Assembly: GCA_030737835.1 (NCBI GenBank)
Contig: JAUJYN010000016.1
Coordinates: 1,961,001 to 2,025,000, forward strand
Source: Acorus gramineus
Taxonomy: Eukaryota > Streptophyta > Magnoliopsida > Acorales > Acoraceae
Length of the DNA: 64,000 nucleotides
Reading direction: 5' to 3'
A model generated the notes under the pieces. The model was not told where the DNA came from and did not search any database. It was given only the letters and a program-made list of their open reading frames with translations. The position numbers were made by a program, and so were the translations under genes. Positions 1 to 9,840 of the stretch are shown here, one piece after another (position 1 is the first letter of the stretch; every line of letters begins with the position of its first letter).

Positions 1-114
1 CTTGCTCCTCTGCCGCAGTTTGTTCAAGGCAGGGTTGCAGCGCTTTCGGCTGAGGAGGCGCAGGTTTCGGGCGTCATGGTTCGAGATAATGTTTTGTTCC
101 CTAGCTCCCTGTGA
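1..114 (+). pseudogene. Gag/protease-border remnant of chromovirus element J
   Basis: An open frame enters from the left edge and stops at 112-114 (TGA), giving 37 codons. The segment reading GRVAALSAEEAQ resembles the stretch between the Gag zinc knuckle and the aspartic protease in plant Tekay-type Ty3/gypsy polyproteins. The protease itself is missing: after the stop the sequence turns into LTR-like DNA. It lies upstream of, and in the same orientation as, the pol fragments and 3' LTR of element J. The assignment rests on a short match. Confidence 0.5.
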
Positions 115-1216
115 ATGAATATGTGTGTTGGTTGCTGTTAAGCATGTGTGTGATGTTTCGTTGAGCGGGTAATGAGTGTGGTTGTTTGAGTTAAAGAGGT
201 CGGGTTGTAGCCGTCCTGGCAGGAGGCTCCCATCCGTAGGTACCGCCGATGCAGTCGGAGGGGTACTGATCGTGGGAGTATGTCAGGTAGGGGCTAATCC
301 GGAAAAGGATTGATGAATGGTGCCGCGAGCGTGGAATCGCTCTCCCCTTCGTCGGATCCGCGTAGTACAGCCCCGGCGTTAGACAGGCTCCCGGTCAGAG
401 GACCAGGCGAGCTACGGAGCGGGGAGAGGCTACCGGTGGACCAGGGGTAGAGAGCAGTCTAAGTCTCTCCCAAAGTCCCAAAATGTCTCCTTTCGGGAGT
501 GAGGGTGTGGATGAGGCGAAGACGGGTCGCTCGTGACCAAATGGTTTATTCGACCATTCCCGATGATGTTGGGTTCGGTCTTGTAATGGATGATGTCGCG
601 AGTATGGAATCGTTCTCCCCTTCGTTGGACCCGAGTAGGGACTCCTCAGCGTTAGAGAGGCCTTCCTGACAGAGGGCTCCCCTCAGTAGGCACCTCCTGA
701 TTTGGTTTCGGACTGTGCTGAATTGTGGGAGCGGACCAGGCGGCCTACGGTGTGGAGGAGAGGCTACCGGTGGACCAGGGGTGAAGAACAGTCTAAGTCT
801 CTCCCAAAGTCCCAATATGTCTCCTGATGGGAGTGAGGGTGTGGATGAGACAAAGACGCGTCACCTCGTGACCCAATTGTTGTTCGACCGTTCCCACGGA
901 TGTTGGGTCCGGTCTTGAGATGGATGTTGAAGGATATCGGTGGGTGATTATCTAGATGTAGATGATCAGGTGCGGTTGGTGGTATTCTTTAGGGCTGATG
1001 TCTTCTTCTAGTGTTCCTTTCTGGATTAAGGGGCCTTGTGAGGTCAGCGTTGAAACCCGGGCTAGGGTACTTCGTGTTCCTTGTTTGGTTGTCGGGGTAT
1101 CCTATATCGGGATTTCATACTGCTTTCCCGAGGTTTCTTTTCCCAGTCAAGGGATACCCTGGAAGCATCAGCTGGTGATGGATCAGGTGTGAGTTTTGGT
1201 TGGAGGTTAAGGCCTT
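115..1216. mobile_element. Rearranged interior of element J, largely LTR-derived
   Basis: There is no coding potential. From about 197 to 930 the sequence follows the downstream half of a T2-type LTR (compare 60777-61270). A roughly 275-bp unit occurs twice, around 318 and 594, each opening with a 'GCGAG..TGGAATCG' core. From about 1020 to 1170 it matches a second LTR block that begins GGGGCCTTG and is also found in LTRs J, K, M, N and H. Most of gag and the first part of pol have therefore been replaced by LTR-derived DNA. Element I holds the same GGGGCCTTG block in its interior at about 55880-56050. Confidence 0.55.
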
Positions 1217-1515
1217 TTGGGCTGGGTGATTTCTGGTAAAGGCATATCTGTGGACCCGGGCAAGACGCTCGTCGCGTCTTATTGGCGTCGACCGTCGAAC
1301 CCTGCTAGGATTCGGAGCTTCCCGAGTTTGGCGGGTTATTGCAGGAAGCTTGACGAGGGTCTCTCGAAGATAGCTGTTCCTCTTAACCGCCTTACTTGGA
1401 AGGGTGTCCGGTTCGAGTGGTCCCCGTCTTGCGAGGAGAGCTTCCTGGAGTTTACTCGGAGGCTCGCCTCAGCGCCAATTCTTACCTCTCCGTCTTGGAG
1501 TGGTGGGTTCGCAGT
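1217..1515 (+). pseudogene. Ty3/gypsy reverse transcriptase C-terminus and start of RNase H (element J)
   Basis: A frame of about 100 codons reads through the RT thumb/connection of plant chromoviruses: ISGKGISVDPGKT, then RSFPSLAGYCRK, then the start of the RNase H region (FEWSPSCEESF, SAPILT). The YxDD catalytic core would lie upstream and is gone. The RNase H active-site residues lie downstream and are also gone, because at about 1505-1520 the sequence jumps directly to the integrase tail. It is a non-functional internal-deletion remnant. Confidence 0.8.
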
Positions 1516-1770
1516 TGGATAAAGGTGTCCACGATCCTGCTCACGTCGTCCCGTTCGAGCTGCTCGTCTCTGAGCCGGACAGTCATTCGTGGAGCAGTTG
1601 ATTGAGACCATGGACCGCCGCGTGAGGAGGCTCTGCACCAAGACCGTCTAGTTGGTCGAGGTGCGATGGCAGCACCGTTTCGGTGTTAAGGACACTTAGG
1701 AGCTCATGGATGCCAGGTGTGACGCATCTTTTCCCCTCCTAGATGTTTTTGCATATTTTGAGGACAAAAT
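1516..1770 (+). pseudogene. Integrase tail and chromodomain remnant (element J)
   Basis: The segment VHDPAHVVPFELL is the conserved linker after the integrase C-terminal domain of Tekay/Del chromoviruses. A decayed chromodomain follows (DRRVRRL, LVEVRWQHRFG), broken by stops near 1600, 1650 and 1699. It ends in the usual terminal motif just before the polypurine tract. The chromodomain is known to steer integration toward heterochromatin. RNase H and the integrase HHCC and DDE domains are absent between this piece and 1515. Confidence 0.75.
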
Positions 1771-1772
1771 TT

Positions 1773-1788
1773 CCTAAGGGGGGAAGAA
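1773..1788 (+). other. Polypurine tract of element J
   Basis: A purine run (CCTAAGGGGGGAAGAA) lies directly before the LTR TG at 1789. It is the expected primer site for plus-strand DNA synthesis and shows that the following LTR is the 3' LTR. The same tract precedes the 3' LTR of element I at 58208-58224. Confidence 0.85.
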
Positions 1789-2499
1789 TGTTATATATGT
1801 GTCACTTTTAACCTGCTGGTAACCGTTAGAGCGCCCTGGCAGTTTAAATATTTTTAGGGTTTTCGATCGGAACCGCTAATTTTTGGACTGTTAGCTATCG
1901 TCCTGAGCTAGAGGACTCCGATTGGAAATCTAACTGCATATTTGGTGTCCTGGTGCCATTTTAGACCTCTCACGAAAATTTCATCGAATTCTGGCATCGT
2001 TTGCAAAAATTTCGCAGTTCCGGGGCGTATCCGGGTATTTTAAGTCGCTCACTACATAAATGGAATCTAAAAATTTGAAATCACTATTCATCATCCCCGA
2101 CCTTGGACTCTCTCTCTCCTCTCCTCCGTTTTTCTTCCGTTTGACCCCCTCCACCCCTCAAAATCAAAAACCTAAAGCACGGGAAGTGTAGATCGGGTCC
2201 CGATCTACGCTCCGGTGTCTTCAAATTCGAGTTCCGACGATCCTAGCCTCCCCGACCTCCTCTCTCTCTCCTCTGTTTCGAGCCAAATTGAAGGCCGTGA
2301 TAGATCGGGGCGTGGGAGAGCCTTTGAGGAAGGTTTCGGCGTGCGAAGAGCTACCGGACATCTTCCCCTCCCCTCGGTAAGCCTCCTTTCCCTCTTTTTC
2401 TTGCATAGATGAATGCTAGGGAGGTGGGTTTGGTGTTTGGGGGTGGTCGGCGGCAGTGGGGGTCGTCGGAGGGTGGTCGGAGGTGGTTGGAGGTGGTCG

Positions 2500-3330
2500 G
2501 TGGTCAAGGGAGGGGTGGTGGTGGCGCTCGGGCAGTGGCAGGTCGTTCCAGGGCAGCAGCAGCAGCAGCCCAGGCGGCGCGCAGGCCGGGCGCGCGCGGG
2601 CATGCGCGCGTGCGTGCGCGGGCGTGCGTACGCGCGGCGTGCGCGCGAGGTGCGCGCAGGTCTGGTGCGGGGCTACTCGGGCGGCTGTGCACGGGGCTGT
2701 TGGTGCGGCTGAGGGCGAGGAGCTGCAGGCGCGAGGTGCTCGGGACGCGCGCGGGCTGCTGCGGCTGGGCGCAGGGGACGCGCGGAGCCCCGGGGGTGGT
2801 GCGGCGGCTGGTGCTGGGCGGACTGGTGCGCGTGGAGCAGGTCGCGCGGGTGCGAGGAGGTGGCTGAGCAGCGGTGGTGGTGCGCGCGGGGCGCGGCGAG
2901 GCCGTGGTGGTGCGCGCGGAGAGCGCGGCGAGGCCGTGGCGGTGCGCGCGGAGGGTGCGGCGAGGCCGTGGCGGTGCGCGGAGGGCGCGGCGAGGCCGTG
3001 GAGGTGCGTGCGAGGTGTGCGCGAGGCGCAGCGGTGCGTGCGAGGTGCGCGCGAGGTGCGCGCGAGGTGCGGCAAGGTGGCGGAGGTGCGTGCGAGGTGC
3101 GCGCGAGGTGCGCGCGAGGTGGCGGAGGTGCGCGCGGGGTGCGCGCGGGGCGAGGCGCTGCGCGCGGGGGCGCGCGGGGTGCTTGCGGGCCGGCGCGAAG
3201 CGTGCGGGGTGCGCGGGCTGAAGTGCGGCGGTGCACCCGGGCAGTCGGGTGGCCGTGCGGGTGGTTGCCGGAGTGCTCGGGCTAACGTGCGTGCGGGTCG
3301 TGTGCACGTTTGCCCGAGTGTTAGGTGTTT
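2500..3330. repeat. CpG-dense minisatellite block in LTR J
   Basis: This is an extremely CpG-rich, low-complexity stretch inside the putative first intron of the LTR. From about 2890 to 3020 a unit of about 32 bp built on GCGAGGCCGTGG repeats four times. It then passes into 10-12-bp GCGCGAGGTGC units up to about 3150. The long Arg/Ala- and Pro-rich frames on both strands here arise from base composition and show no protein family signature. Homologous blocks occur in LTRs K, M, N and H. Confidence 0.8.
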
Positions 3331-3411
3331 GTTGTGGGTTTTGGGTATTTATTTGTGTATTTAATAATATTTGCGGATTTATACTTACCCAGTTAATACC
3401 CTGTCTTGCAG

Positions 3412-3517
3412 ATCTCGACGGACGGTCGCGCGTCGACCCGAGTTCCGATGAGTGGGACAATCCAACCCAGTAGAGAGGTGTTATACGCACTTGGGTGTAT
3501 ACCGACCTCTCCTGGGG
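3412..3517 (+). other. 36-nt exon-like segment followed by long hairpin (LTR J)
   Basis: A polypyrimidine-CAG ends at 3411. The 36-nt segment 3412-3447 follows, then ATGAGT where other copies have GTGAGT. The hairpin 3466-3517 has an outer stem (CCCAG with CTGGG, GAGAGG with CCTCTC) and an inner stem around TATAC/GTATA. The same order occurs in LTRs K, M, N and H. Confidence 0.65.
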
Positions 3518-4211
3518 CACCATTGATAAATATTGACATGTGTAATATGTATATCATGCGAGCATGATTTAATTGTAGAATGCATGTTACCCTAGACTTT
3601 GCATGTTAGGGACTTGCACCCATAGGATATGTGTATGAGCCATGCAGCATGTCCCCTGTTTCCATGTTAGGAAGCCCGACCGATGCATGTGCCCTACTAG
3701 TTTGTTTATTAAATTAAATGCTAGTATTTTGTTAAAATGCATGTTATAGTGAATATTATAGGGGAGGGGCCTTGCGAGGACAGCGGTGAGACCCGGGTTA
3801 GGGTACGCCGTGTTCCTTGTTTGGTTGTCGGAGTGTCCTGTAACGGGAACTCACGCTGCCCTCCCGAGTTCTTTCCCCCAGCGATATTCCACCCTATTAT
3901 AACCTTATGCATGTTTCCCCGCATCTTAGTTATGCGCCCTGGTGGGTTCTGAGGAATTCAGAACATTAGTGTTGTTATAATGTGCCGTCTGCGGATCCAA
4001 GTGGATCATATGCGATGGGTAGGCTGTTCTGTTCCCTTCGTTGGATCCGGTAGAGACTACCCCAGCGTTAGACAGGCCTTCCTGACAGAGGGCTCCCATC
4101 AGTAGGCACCTCCTGATTTAGGACGGACTGTGCTGAATGTGGGAGTAGACCAGGCGGCCTACGGAGTGGAGGAGAGACTATCGGTGGACCAAGGGTGACC
4201 AACAGCCTAGT

Positions 4212-4556
4212 CAGTCCCAAAATCCTATGTCACCCATTGAAGGGTGAGGGTGAGGGTGTAGTGGGTTGGCGATGAACGACCCACTGGAGTTGTGATTGGA
4301 TGCTTATCAGTCCCAAAATCCTATGTCACCCATTGAAGGGTGAGGGTGAGGGTGTGGCGGGTTGGCGGAAGCGACCCGTTGGTTTTGGTGCAGTTAGTCC
4401 CAATATCCTATGTCACCCATTGAAGGGTGAGGGTGAGGGTGTAGCGGGTTGGCGGAAGCGACCCGCTGGTTATGTGTAGCCAGTCCCAATATCCTTTGTC
4501 GCCCATTGAAGGGTGAGGGTGAGGGTGTAGTGGGTTAGCGATCGAGCGACCCACGG
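4212..4556 (+). repeat. Four-unit hairpin minisatellite with GGGTGA runs (LTR J)
   Basis: Four units of about 80-95 bp start near 4212, 4307, 4387 and 4472. Each opens with CAGTCCCAA, has a small hairpin (TCACCC with GGGTGA), a short run of GGGTGA hexamers, and a second hairpin. The second hairpins lie at 4260-4285, 4356-4380, 4443-4467 and 4529-4554. Their 7-bp stem is AGTGGGT/ACCCACT in units 1 and 4 but AGCGGGT/ACCCGCT in unit 3, so pairing is kept while the sequence changes. Confidence 0.8.
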
Positions 4557-4660
4557 CTTTGAGTTGTTGATATCATTGTTGTGGCTTGATAATGTGTTGT
4601 GGAGGATAAGGATTATCTGGTTGTGGTCAATATTGTCTGTGATGCATGGGTTGTGCCGTT

Positions 4661-4703
4661 CACTGAGCGTGTGGCTCACCCCTCGCATAATATTTTTCTA
4701 CAG
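4661..4703 (+). other. 3' splice-site-like module (LTR J)
   Basis: TGAGC and GCTCA form a 5-bp hairpin whose 3' arm contains CTCAC, a good branch-point match. A T-rich tract and CAG (4701-4703) follow. Equivalent modules lie at 17108-17150 (K), 25674-25719 (L), 36125-36168 (M), 37508-37549 (N, minus), 53533-53574 (H), 50163-50208 (G), 61605-61652 (I), 20766-20810 (C, minus) and 30046-30100 (B, minus). Confidence 0.6.
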
Positions 4704-5134
4704 TGTCGTCTGAGTCGGATCTGGAGGAGGAGCTCCCCGAGGGACTTCATCAGTAGCGGAGTAGCGCCACGTCCCGCGAGTTGCAGAGGCTATCAGCATC
4801 CCTTGTACCAGTATGTATTTTCCGTGCTTGGGCACGCGTTTGTGTTGTATTTGGATGTCTTTGTATGTATATTGGCTCTCACAGGACATGTGATTATGTA
4901 TGGAGTCTGTAGTGTGTTTTGATTACAGATTCAGTCTTTAGTTATCCGCATTTGGTGTATATATCATGTCAGCCCTGCTTTGTTGTCTGTATGTCATTCT
5001 AGTAGCTTGTGTATGATATATTATTGACCTCTTGTGTAGATTCTGATATTTTATATACACTTGTCGTGTCTCGGGGACGCCCGGGGCGTGACACAAAGAA
5101 CGAGTCTGATCACACTACTCCATGAGCACATATA

Positions 5135-6483
5135 GATGTGTTCACATGGAAACCATCTGATATGCCTGGCATCAATCCAAATGTCATCTGCCACCTGACT
5201 GTGCATCTCCCCTGTAGTATGACCGGTCAAGCAGCGGCAGAGGCGAGTGGCCCCAGCTCATGCCGATGCAATTAAGGAAGAGGTGTAGAAGCTCCTGGCT
5301 GCGGGGTTCATTCGAGAAGTCCGATATCCAGATTGGCTAGCCAATACGGTGGTGGTGCCTAAGAAGAATAACAAGTGGCGAGTTTGTGTTGACTTCAAAG
5401 ACCTAAACAGTGCTTGCCCGAAAAACAGCTTCCCTCTTCCTAAAATAGACTAGTTAGTAGACGCCTCCTCGGGCAACGAGCTGATTAGCTTTATGGATGC
5501 ATATTCAAGATATCACCAGATTCTGATGTACGAGTATGACATAGAAAAGACAGCATTCATCACCCCAATGGGCACCTACTGCTACAAGGTCATGCCCTTT
5601 GGGCTGAAGAATGCGAGGGCAACATACGAGAGACTAATTACCAAGATGTTCAAGCAACAAATTGGCACGACCATTGAAGTCTACATAGACGACATGCTGG
5701 TGAAGAGTGACAAGCGAGGCAATCATTTAGAGCATCTCAAGGCAGCTTTTGAAGTGCTCCGAAACTAACGCATGAAGCTCAATGCAGCTAAATGTTCCTT
5801 TGGGGTAGAGTCTGGGAAATTCCTCGGCCTTTTGACCACACATAGGGGAATAGAAGCCAACCCCAATCAAATCAAAGCCGTGTTGGAAATGGACTCACCA
5901 AAGAATCGGAAGGAAGTTCAGAGGCTGACCGGGAGACTGGCAGCCCTAAACCGGTTTATCTCAAAGGCTACTGAAAGAAACCTTCCTTTCTTCAACTTGC
6001 TTAGAAAGGCTGAGAAATTCAACTGGACCCCCGAGTGCCAGTCGGCCTTTGAAGAGCTCAAAAGGTATCTTGCATCGCCTCCGTTGCTGACGAAGCCAAA
6101 CCTGGGTGAGCCACTATACCTTTACATCACGGCCACCAACCACACAGTGAGCTCGGCCGTTATAAAAGAGCATGAAGGGGTACAACGGTCAGTCTATTAC
6201 GTCAGCAAATCCTTATGCGGACCAGAGTCCAGATATTTTTACCTTGAAAAAATCGTTTATGCCCTTCTCGTGTCCACTCGGAAGCTTAGACACTACTTTG
6301 TTGCTCACTCAATTAACATAGTGACCAATTACCCACTCAAGCTTCTCCTTAAGGAAGCTAACATCACCGGACGAATGCTGAAATGGGCAATCGAGCTGTC
6401 TCCCTTTGATCTCCAGTACATTCCAAGGAGTGCTATAAAAGGGCAAGTAGTCGCTGACGTGTTGGCAGACCTAACTCCACAAT
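5135..6483 (+). pseudogene. Tat-1 reverse transcriptase and RNase H
   Basis: The conserved lead-in DVFTW..SDMPGI starts at 5135. A frameshift leads to the RT core: WRVCVDFKDLN, FMDAYSRYHQ (from 5493), YCYKVMPFGLKNA and the catalytic YIDD at 5682-5693. Stops interrupt the core at about 5452 and at 5766-5768. The RT continues as MKLNAAKCSFGV and GRLAALNRFISKAT. The RNase H part follows (GEPLYLYITAT, VYYVSKSL, then WAIELSPFDLQY). The overall order and motifs match Tat/Ogre-type pol. Element J cut the frame just upstream, removing protease and the N-terminus of RT from view. Confidence 0.92.
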
Positions 6484-6960
6484 CCGACGAAGTGCTCATG
6501 ATAGACGGTCAGGAGGTGGTGACAGGTCCTACAAGGACTCTAAACGTCGATGGAGCATCTGATTGGAAAGGAGCCGGGGCAGGCCTAATCTTGAGGAACA
6601 GCGATGGACTTCTGTTTGAACATGCCATAAAGCTAGGCTTTCGAGCATCCAACAACGAAGCGGAGTATGAAGCCCTCTTTGCAGGGTTTGGAGCTCGCGA
6701 TTCACCTCGGTGTTAAGCTCATTGACATCTACAGCGACTCGTAGCTGGTAGTATTTCAGAGTACCAGGAAGTACGAAGCTAGAGACGAGCGGATGGGGGC
6801 GTAACAGGAGAGGGTGCAGCTTTTACTCTCTCGATTCAAATCGGCCACCATCCATCTGATAGAAAGAGAGCTTAACGCTCAAGCAGATGCTTTGGCCAAC
6901 CTGAAATCAGCCATCAGTGGAAAGCCGACCAGAAGTATTCAAATCGACTATTTGAAGAGA
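6484..6960 (+). pseudogene. Second (archaeal-type) RNase H of Tat-1 pol
   Basis: The frame reads NVDGASDWKGAGAG, carrying the first catalytic Asp, and NNEAEYEALFAGF, carrying the catalytic Glu. A one-base frameshift near 6685 shifts the rest to IDIYSDS, with the third acidic residue, and later HLIERELNAQADALANL. In-frame TAG (about 6742) and TAA (about 6802) stops also break it. A second RNase H after the usual one is a hallmark of the Tat lineage and is not found in chromoviruses, so it separates Tat-1 from elements I and J. Confidence 0.9.
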
Positions 6961-7172
6961 CCGAGCATTGAAAGAGTAAATGAGATCTTAATGATTGCCT
7001 ATGCTGAGGACTCACCCAATTGGATGACAGACATCAAGCGACACCTCTCGGAAGGATTTTTTCCAGAGAACAAATTCGAGGCAAAAAAGCTCAAGCAGAG
7101 GGCGGCCAGATTCTGGAAGTCATCCATGGGAATTCTCTATAAAAAGAAGCTTTCAAGGACCTTACCTTAGAT

Positions 7173-8309
7173 GCATCGAACCTCGGGAAGCACAACGGGT
7201 GCTAAATACACTCCACTCGGTCTTGTGCGGAGGAGGGCACATCGGTTCTAGATCGCTAGCCCTTCAGGCAGTATCGATCGGATATTTCTGGCCAAGAATG
7301 AAAAGAGACTCTTCAGATCTCATTCGGAAATGTGAAAATTATCAAAAATTCGGTTCACTAATCCACCAACCAGCCGCAGATCTTGTCCCTCTCAAGAGCC
7401 CTTGGCCTTTTGCCCAATGGGGGTTAGATATTATCGGACCTATGCCCATGGCACCCCAGCAAAAGCGCTTCCTTTTGGTTGCCACTGATTACTTCACGAA
7501 ATGGGTTGAAGCGGTGCCATTGGTAAGGATCAAGGATATCAAGGTTAAAGTTTTCTTGTGGAAGGAGATAGATAGTATGCCGTTTTGGGGTACCACACTC
7601 CATTATTTTAGGCAATGGCAAGCAATTTGACAGCTCCTTTATAAAAGAGTTATTCGAAGAGCTGAAAATACAACATCACTTTTCCTACTCCGCGATATCC
7701 GCAGAGCAACTGGCAAGCTGAAATTACGAACCGAACCATCCTAAATAGTTTAAAGAAAAGGGTGGACGGTGCTAGAGGGAAGTGGATCACATAACTCCCT
7801 TCAGTTCTCTGGTCTTACCGGATCACCTCAAGAAGGTCTACGGGAGAGACTCCCTTCTCACTGGCATTCGGACTTGAAGCCGTCCTGCTCGTCGAGACCG
7901 ACCTGCCCACACTCCGGACTCAGGATTTTGACCGATCTGAGAATGACAGCCAGATGATGCAAGATCTGGAGCTCCGCGATGAAAGGAGAGAGATAGCAGC
8001 AATAAGAATGGCGGGTTATCAAAATTAGATATCTCAATATTACAATCGACGAGTTTCAAGCAGGAGTTTCCGAGCTGGCGACCTAGTCCTCAGAGAAGTC
8101 TTCCCAGAGACCAAGAACAAGAAGGACGGAAAACTTGGCCCAAACTGGGAGGGCCCTTTCAAAATCACAAAAGTCAGACCGAACGGGGCTTACCACTTAC
8201 TTCAAAGTCCCAAAAGTCAGACCGAACGGGGCTTACCACTTAGAAACTATGGACGGGAATAAAATTCCCCGACCTTGGAATGTAATCCATCTCAAAAAAT
8301 ATTATCATT
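7173..8309 (+). pseudogene. Tat-1 integrase
   Basis: The zinc-binding region (GGGHIGSRSLA, FWPRMKRDS, RKCENYQKF) has lost the second cysteine of its CxxC. The catalytic core starts at WGLDIIGPMP with the first Asp. The second Asp position reads ILGNGKQF where the family has a D before N, so it is lost. The Glu region survives (EITNRTIL) in another frame after frameshifts near 7570 and 7700. The C-terminal domain (FRAGDLVLREV, GKLGPNWEGPF) is followed by a 43-bp duplication and the final HLKKYYH before a stop at about 8309. It is dead through at least three frameshifts, several stops and one lost catalytic residue. Confidence 0.9.
8168..8253 (+). repeat. 43-bp tandem duplication inside Tat-1 integrase
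   Basis: The segment 8168-8210 is repeated directly at 8211-8253. Since 43 is not a multiple of three, the duplication shifts the frame near the end of integrase, just before its terminal motif. It is a local replication-slippage event. Confidence 0.9.
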
Positions 8310-8467
8310 AAATGGAATGGGCTTTCCTTTTCTCCAAATTTGTATATGCATGATCGACACAACAGAATGAAGCACTACAATGACAAATAGGCGCGCAAAT
8401 ACACGGCGTGCATCCTATCAAACCAAACAGGTTACAACGACCGAGGAGGCATATTGTCACCTGCGAA

Positions 8468-8643
8468 AACCAATTGCACGCTGTCGTCAATAAAACTGGA
8501 GGTCGCTCAGGGAATGCCCCATTGGTTTTAAGCAGGCAGGGACGCCATCGATGACAACCAATTGCACTCTGCCATCATAAAGACCAAAAGTCACATAGGG
8601 AATGCCCCATTGGTTTAAACAGGTAGCGCCCCGGGAATTACAT
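8468..8643 (+). repeat. Two-copy 88-bp repeat in Tat-1 3' untranslated region
   Basis: Two diverged units begin AACCAATTGCAC at 8468 and 8556, and each contains GGGAATGCCCCATTGGTTT. They lie downstream of pol and upstream of the 96-bp array. The preceding stretch 8310-8467 shows nothing recognisable. Confidence 0.8.
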
Positions 8644-8692
8644 CTCCCACAGGGTAAGAGAAGCAGCACTTTGAATTTCCACACAGAGAGAA

Positions 8693-9075
8693 GAGGTCGC
8701 GCACTAACCGAATGACAAAACTAAGCTGCACTCGACAGGGTGAAACTCGATTGAGGTCGCGATTTGCACTCAACTCAGTCGGTCCTAGTGGTCGCGCACT
8801 AGCCGAATGGCTAAACTAAGCCGCACTCGACAGGCTGAGACTCGATTGAGGTCGTAATTTGCACTCAACTCAGTTTGGTCCTAGAGGTCGTGCACTAGCC
8901 GAACGGTAAAACTAAGCTGCACTCGACTGGCTGAAACTCGAATGAGGTCGCGATTTGCACTCAACTCAGTTCAGTTCTAGAGGTCGCGCACTAGCCAAAC
9001 GGCAAAACTAAGCAGCACTCGAAAGGCTGAAACTCAGTTGAGGTTGTGATTTGCACTCAACTCAGTCCAATCCAA
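8693..9075 (+). repeat. Four-unit 96-bp satellite-like array, Tat-1 3' untranslated region
   Basis: Units start at 8693, 8788, 8884 and 8980 (95, 96, 96 and 96 bp); a decaying fifth begins at 9076. Each carries GAGGTCGCGCACTAGCC, CTGCACTCGA and TTTGCACTCAACTCAGT. Tandem repeats in the variable region between pol and the 3' LTR are known from Tat/Ogre elements and have been proposed as seeds of genomic satellites. Confidence 0.9.
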
Positions 9076-9547
9076 GAGGTTGCGCAGCAGCCTCAACAGC
9101 ACAATGAAATCAAGGCACCCGCGCAACATGCACTCAAAGAATGGCGTAAAACACAAATAGCAACGGGTGTAATAAATGACTTCTAAACAAGAAGTGAGAA
9201 TACAAATCCGAGAAGTGTCCTAGGGAGGGCAGCATATGCTAAAACTCATGCAATTTAACTTTTCCCTGCTTTTAAATCAAGTCGACATTGCAAGTTGATA
9301 CCAAAATAAGAAAGACCATGCCAAAAAGAATAAGGCAGCAATACCAACAATCAAACTACAAGCAAAAAGCAAACTATACTATTCAAATGCATCCACCACA
9401 CAATAAAGAGGCGCTTACGCCATTTAACTGAGCAAACCATGAGTTTTTCATTAAATAAATAAAAAAAAAAAGAGAAAAGAAATGAAAGTGGTTCTCGGGA
9501 AGCCGATCTAGCCCCCCCCCGCCCCCCGCAGCATGCCTCGAGGAAAC
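9076..9547. other. Tat-1 untranslated spacer
   Basis: AT-rich, with no ORF. It contains an A-rich run near 9457-9480 and a short C tract near 9512-9527. It links the tandem-repeat region to the antisense ORF region. I see no other signal. Confidence 0.6.
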
Positions 9548-9840
9548 TCAGTGTATAAGGGGAATGGAGTCATCCACGACATCATCTTGATTGCTGACTC
9601 TGCTTGCCAGCGTCACTAGATCTTTGTTCATATGAACCATGGTCTCAGATGCCTCAGCAACAGGAGAACGCGTTTCTTCTTCCACAGCACTCTCAGTAGG
9701 CTCGTTCTTCACCCCTGCAACATTCGCAACTATCGACTTCATGGTAGCAGAGTTATCTGGGCGACCAGGGGAAGGAAACTCATCTACATCAATTATATTG
9801 GACAAGGTACAGCCAAGGAAACCGGTTACTTGATCAGGCA
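9548..9840 (-). pseudogene. C-terminal fragment of antisense ORF 2 of Tat-1
   Basis: A minus-strand frame reads leftward from LTR-E to a TGA at 9548-9550. It is acidic and Ser/Thr-rich, with no recognised domain (for example PTESAVEEETRSPVAEASET). Its position and orientation make it the end of the antisense ORF whose earlier parts lie at 12465-14074, now split off by LTR-E. No function can be assigned from sequence. Confidence 0.55.

Larger units (their letters stand above)
1789..5093 (+). mobile_element. 3' LTR (T1 family) of element J
   Basis: The LTR starts TGTTATATATG and ends GGGCGTGACA; it is 3,305 bp. The ends agree with solo LTRs M and N, whose limits are fixed by perfect TSDs. The downstream flank CAAAG (5094-5098) should be the TSD, but its partner lies outside the window. 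In order it contains a decayed TATA region near 2052, a donor-like GGTAAG at 2376, a CpG-dense block, the 36-nt exon-like segment (3412-3447), a hairpin (3466-3517), a hairpin minisatellite (4212-4556) and a 3' splice-like module (4661-4703). The donor after the 36-nt segment is mutated to ATGAGT. Element J is inserted into the pol of Tat-1. Confidence 0.9.

Noticed and set aside
2416..3523. Long Arg/Ala/Pro-rich frames on both strands (up to 339 codons)
   Set aside because: They overlap in several frames within CpG-dense repeats inside an LTR and show no domain or homologous frame in other copies. They are a compositional effect.
5493..6716. Calling the Tat-1 RT/RNase H frame an intact gene
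   Set aside because: It is interrupted by stops at about 5452 and 5766-5768 and by frameshifts on both sides; it is a pseudogene.
8693..9075. CRISPR-like regular spacing
   Set aside because: Units are contiguous 96-bp tandem repeats without unique spacers, in a eukaryotic retroelement.
9836..9840. A TSD for LTR-E
   Set aside because: AGGCA and GATTC do not match; the nearest GATTC (9932) lies inside the LTR.
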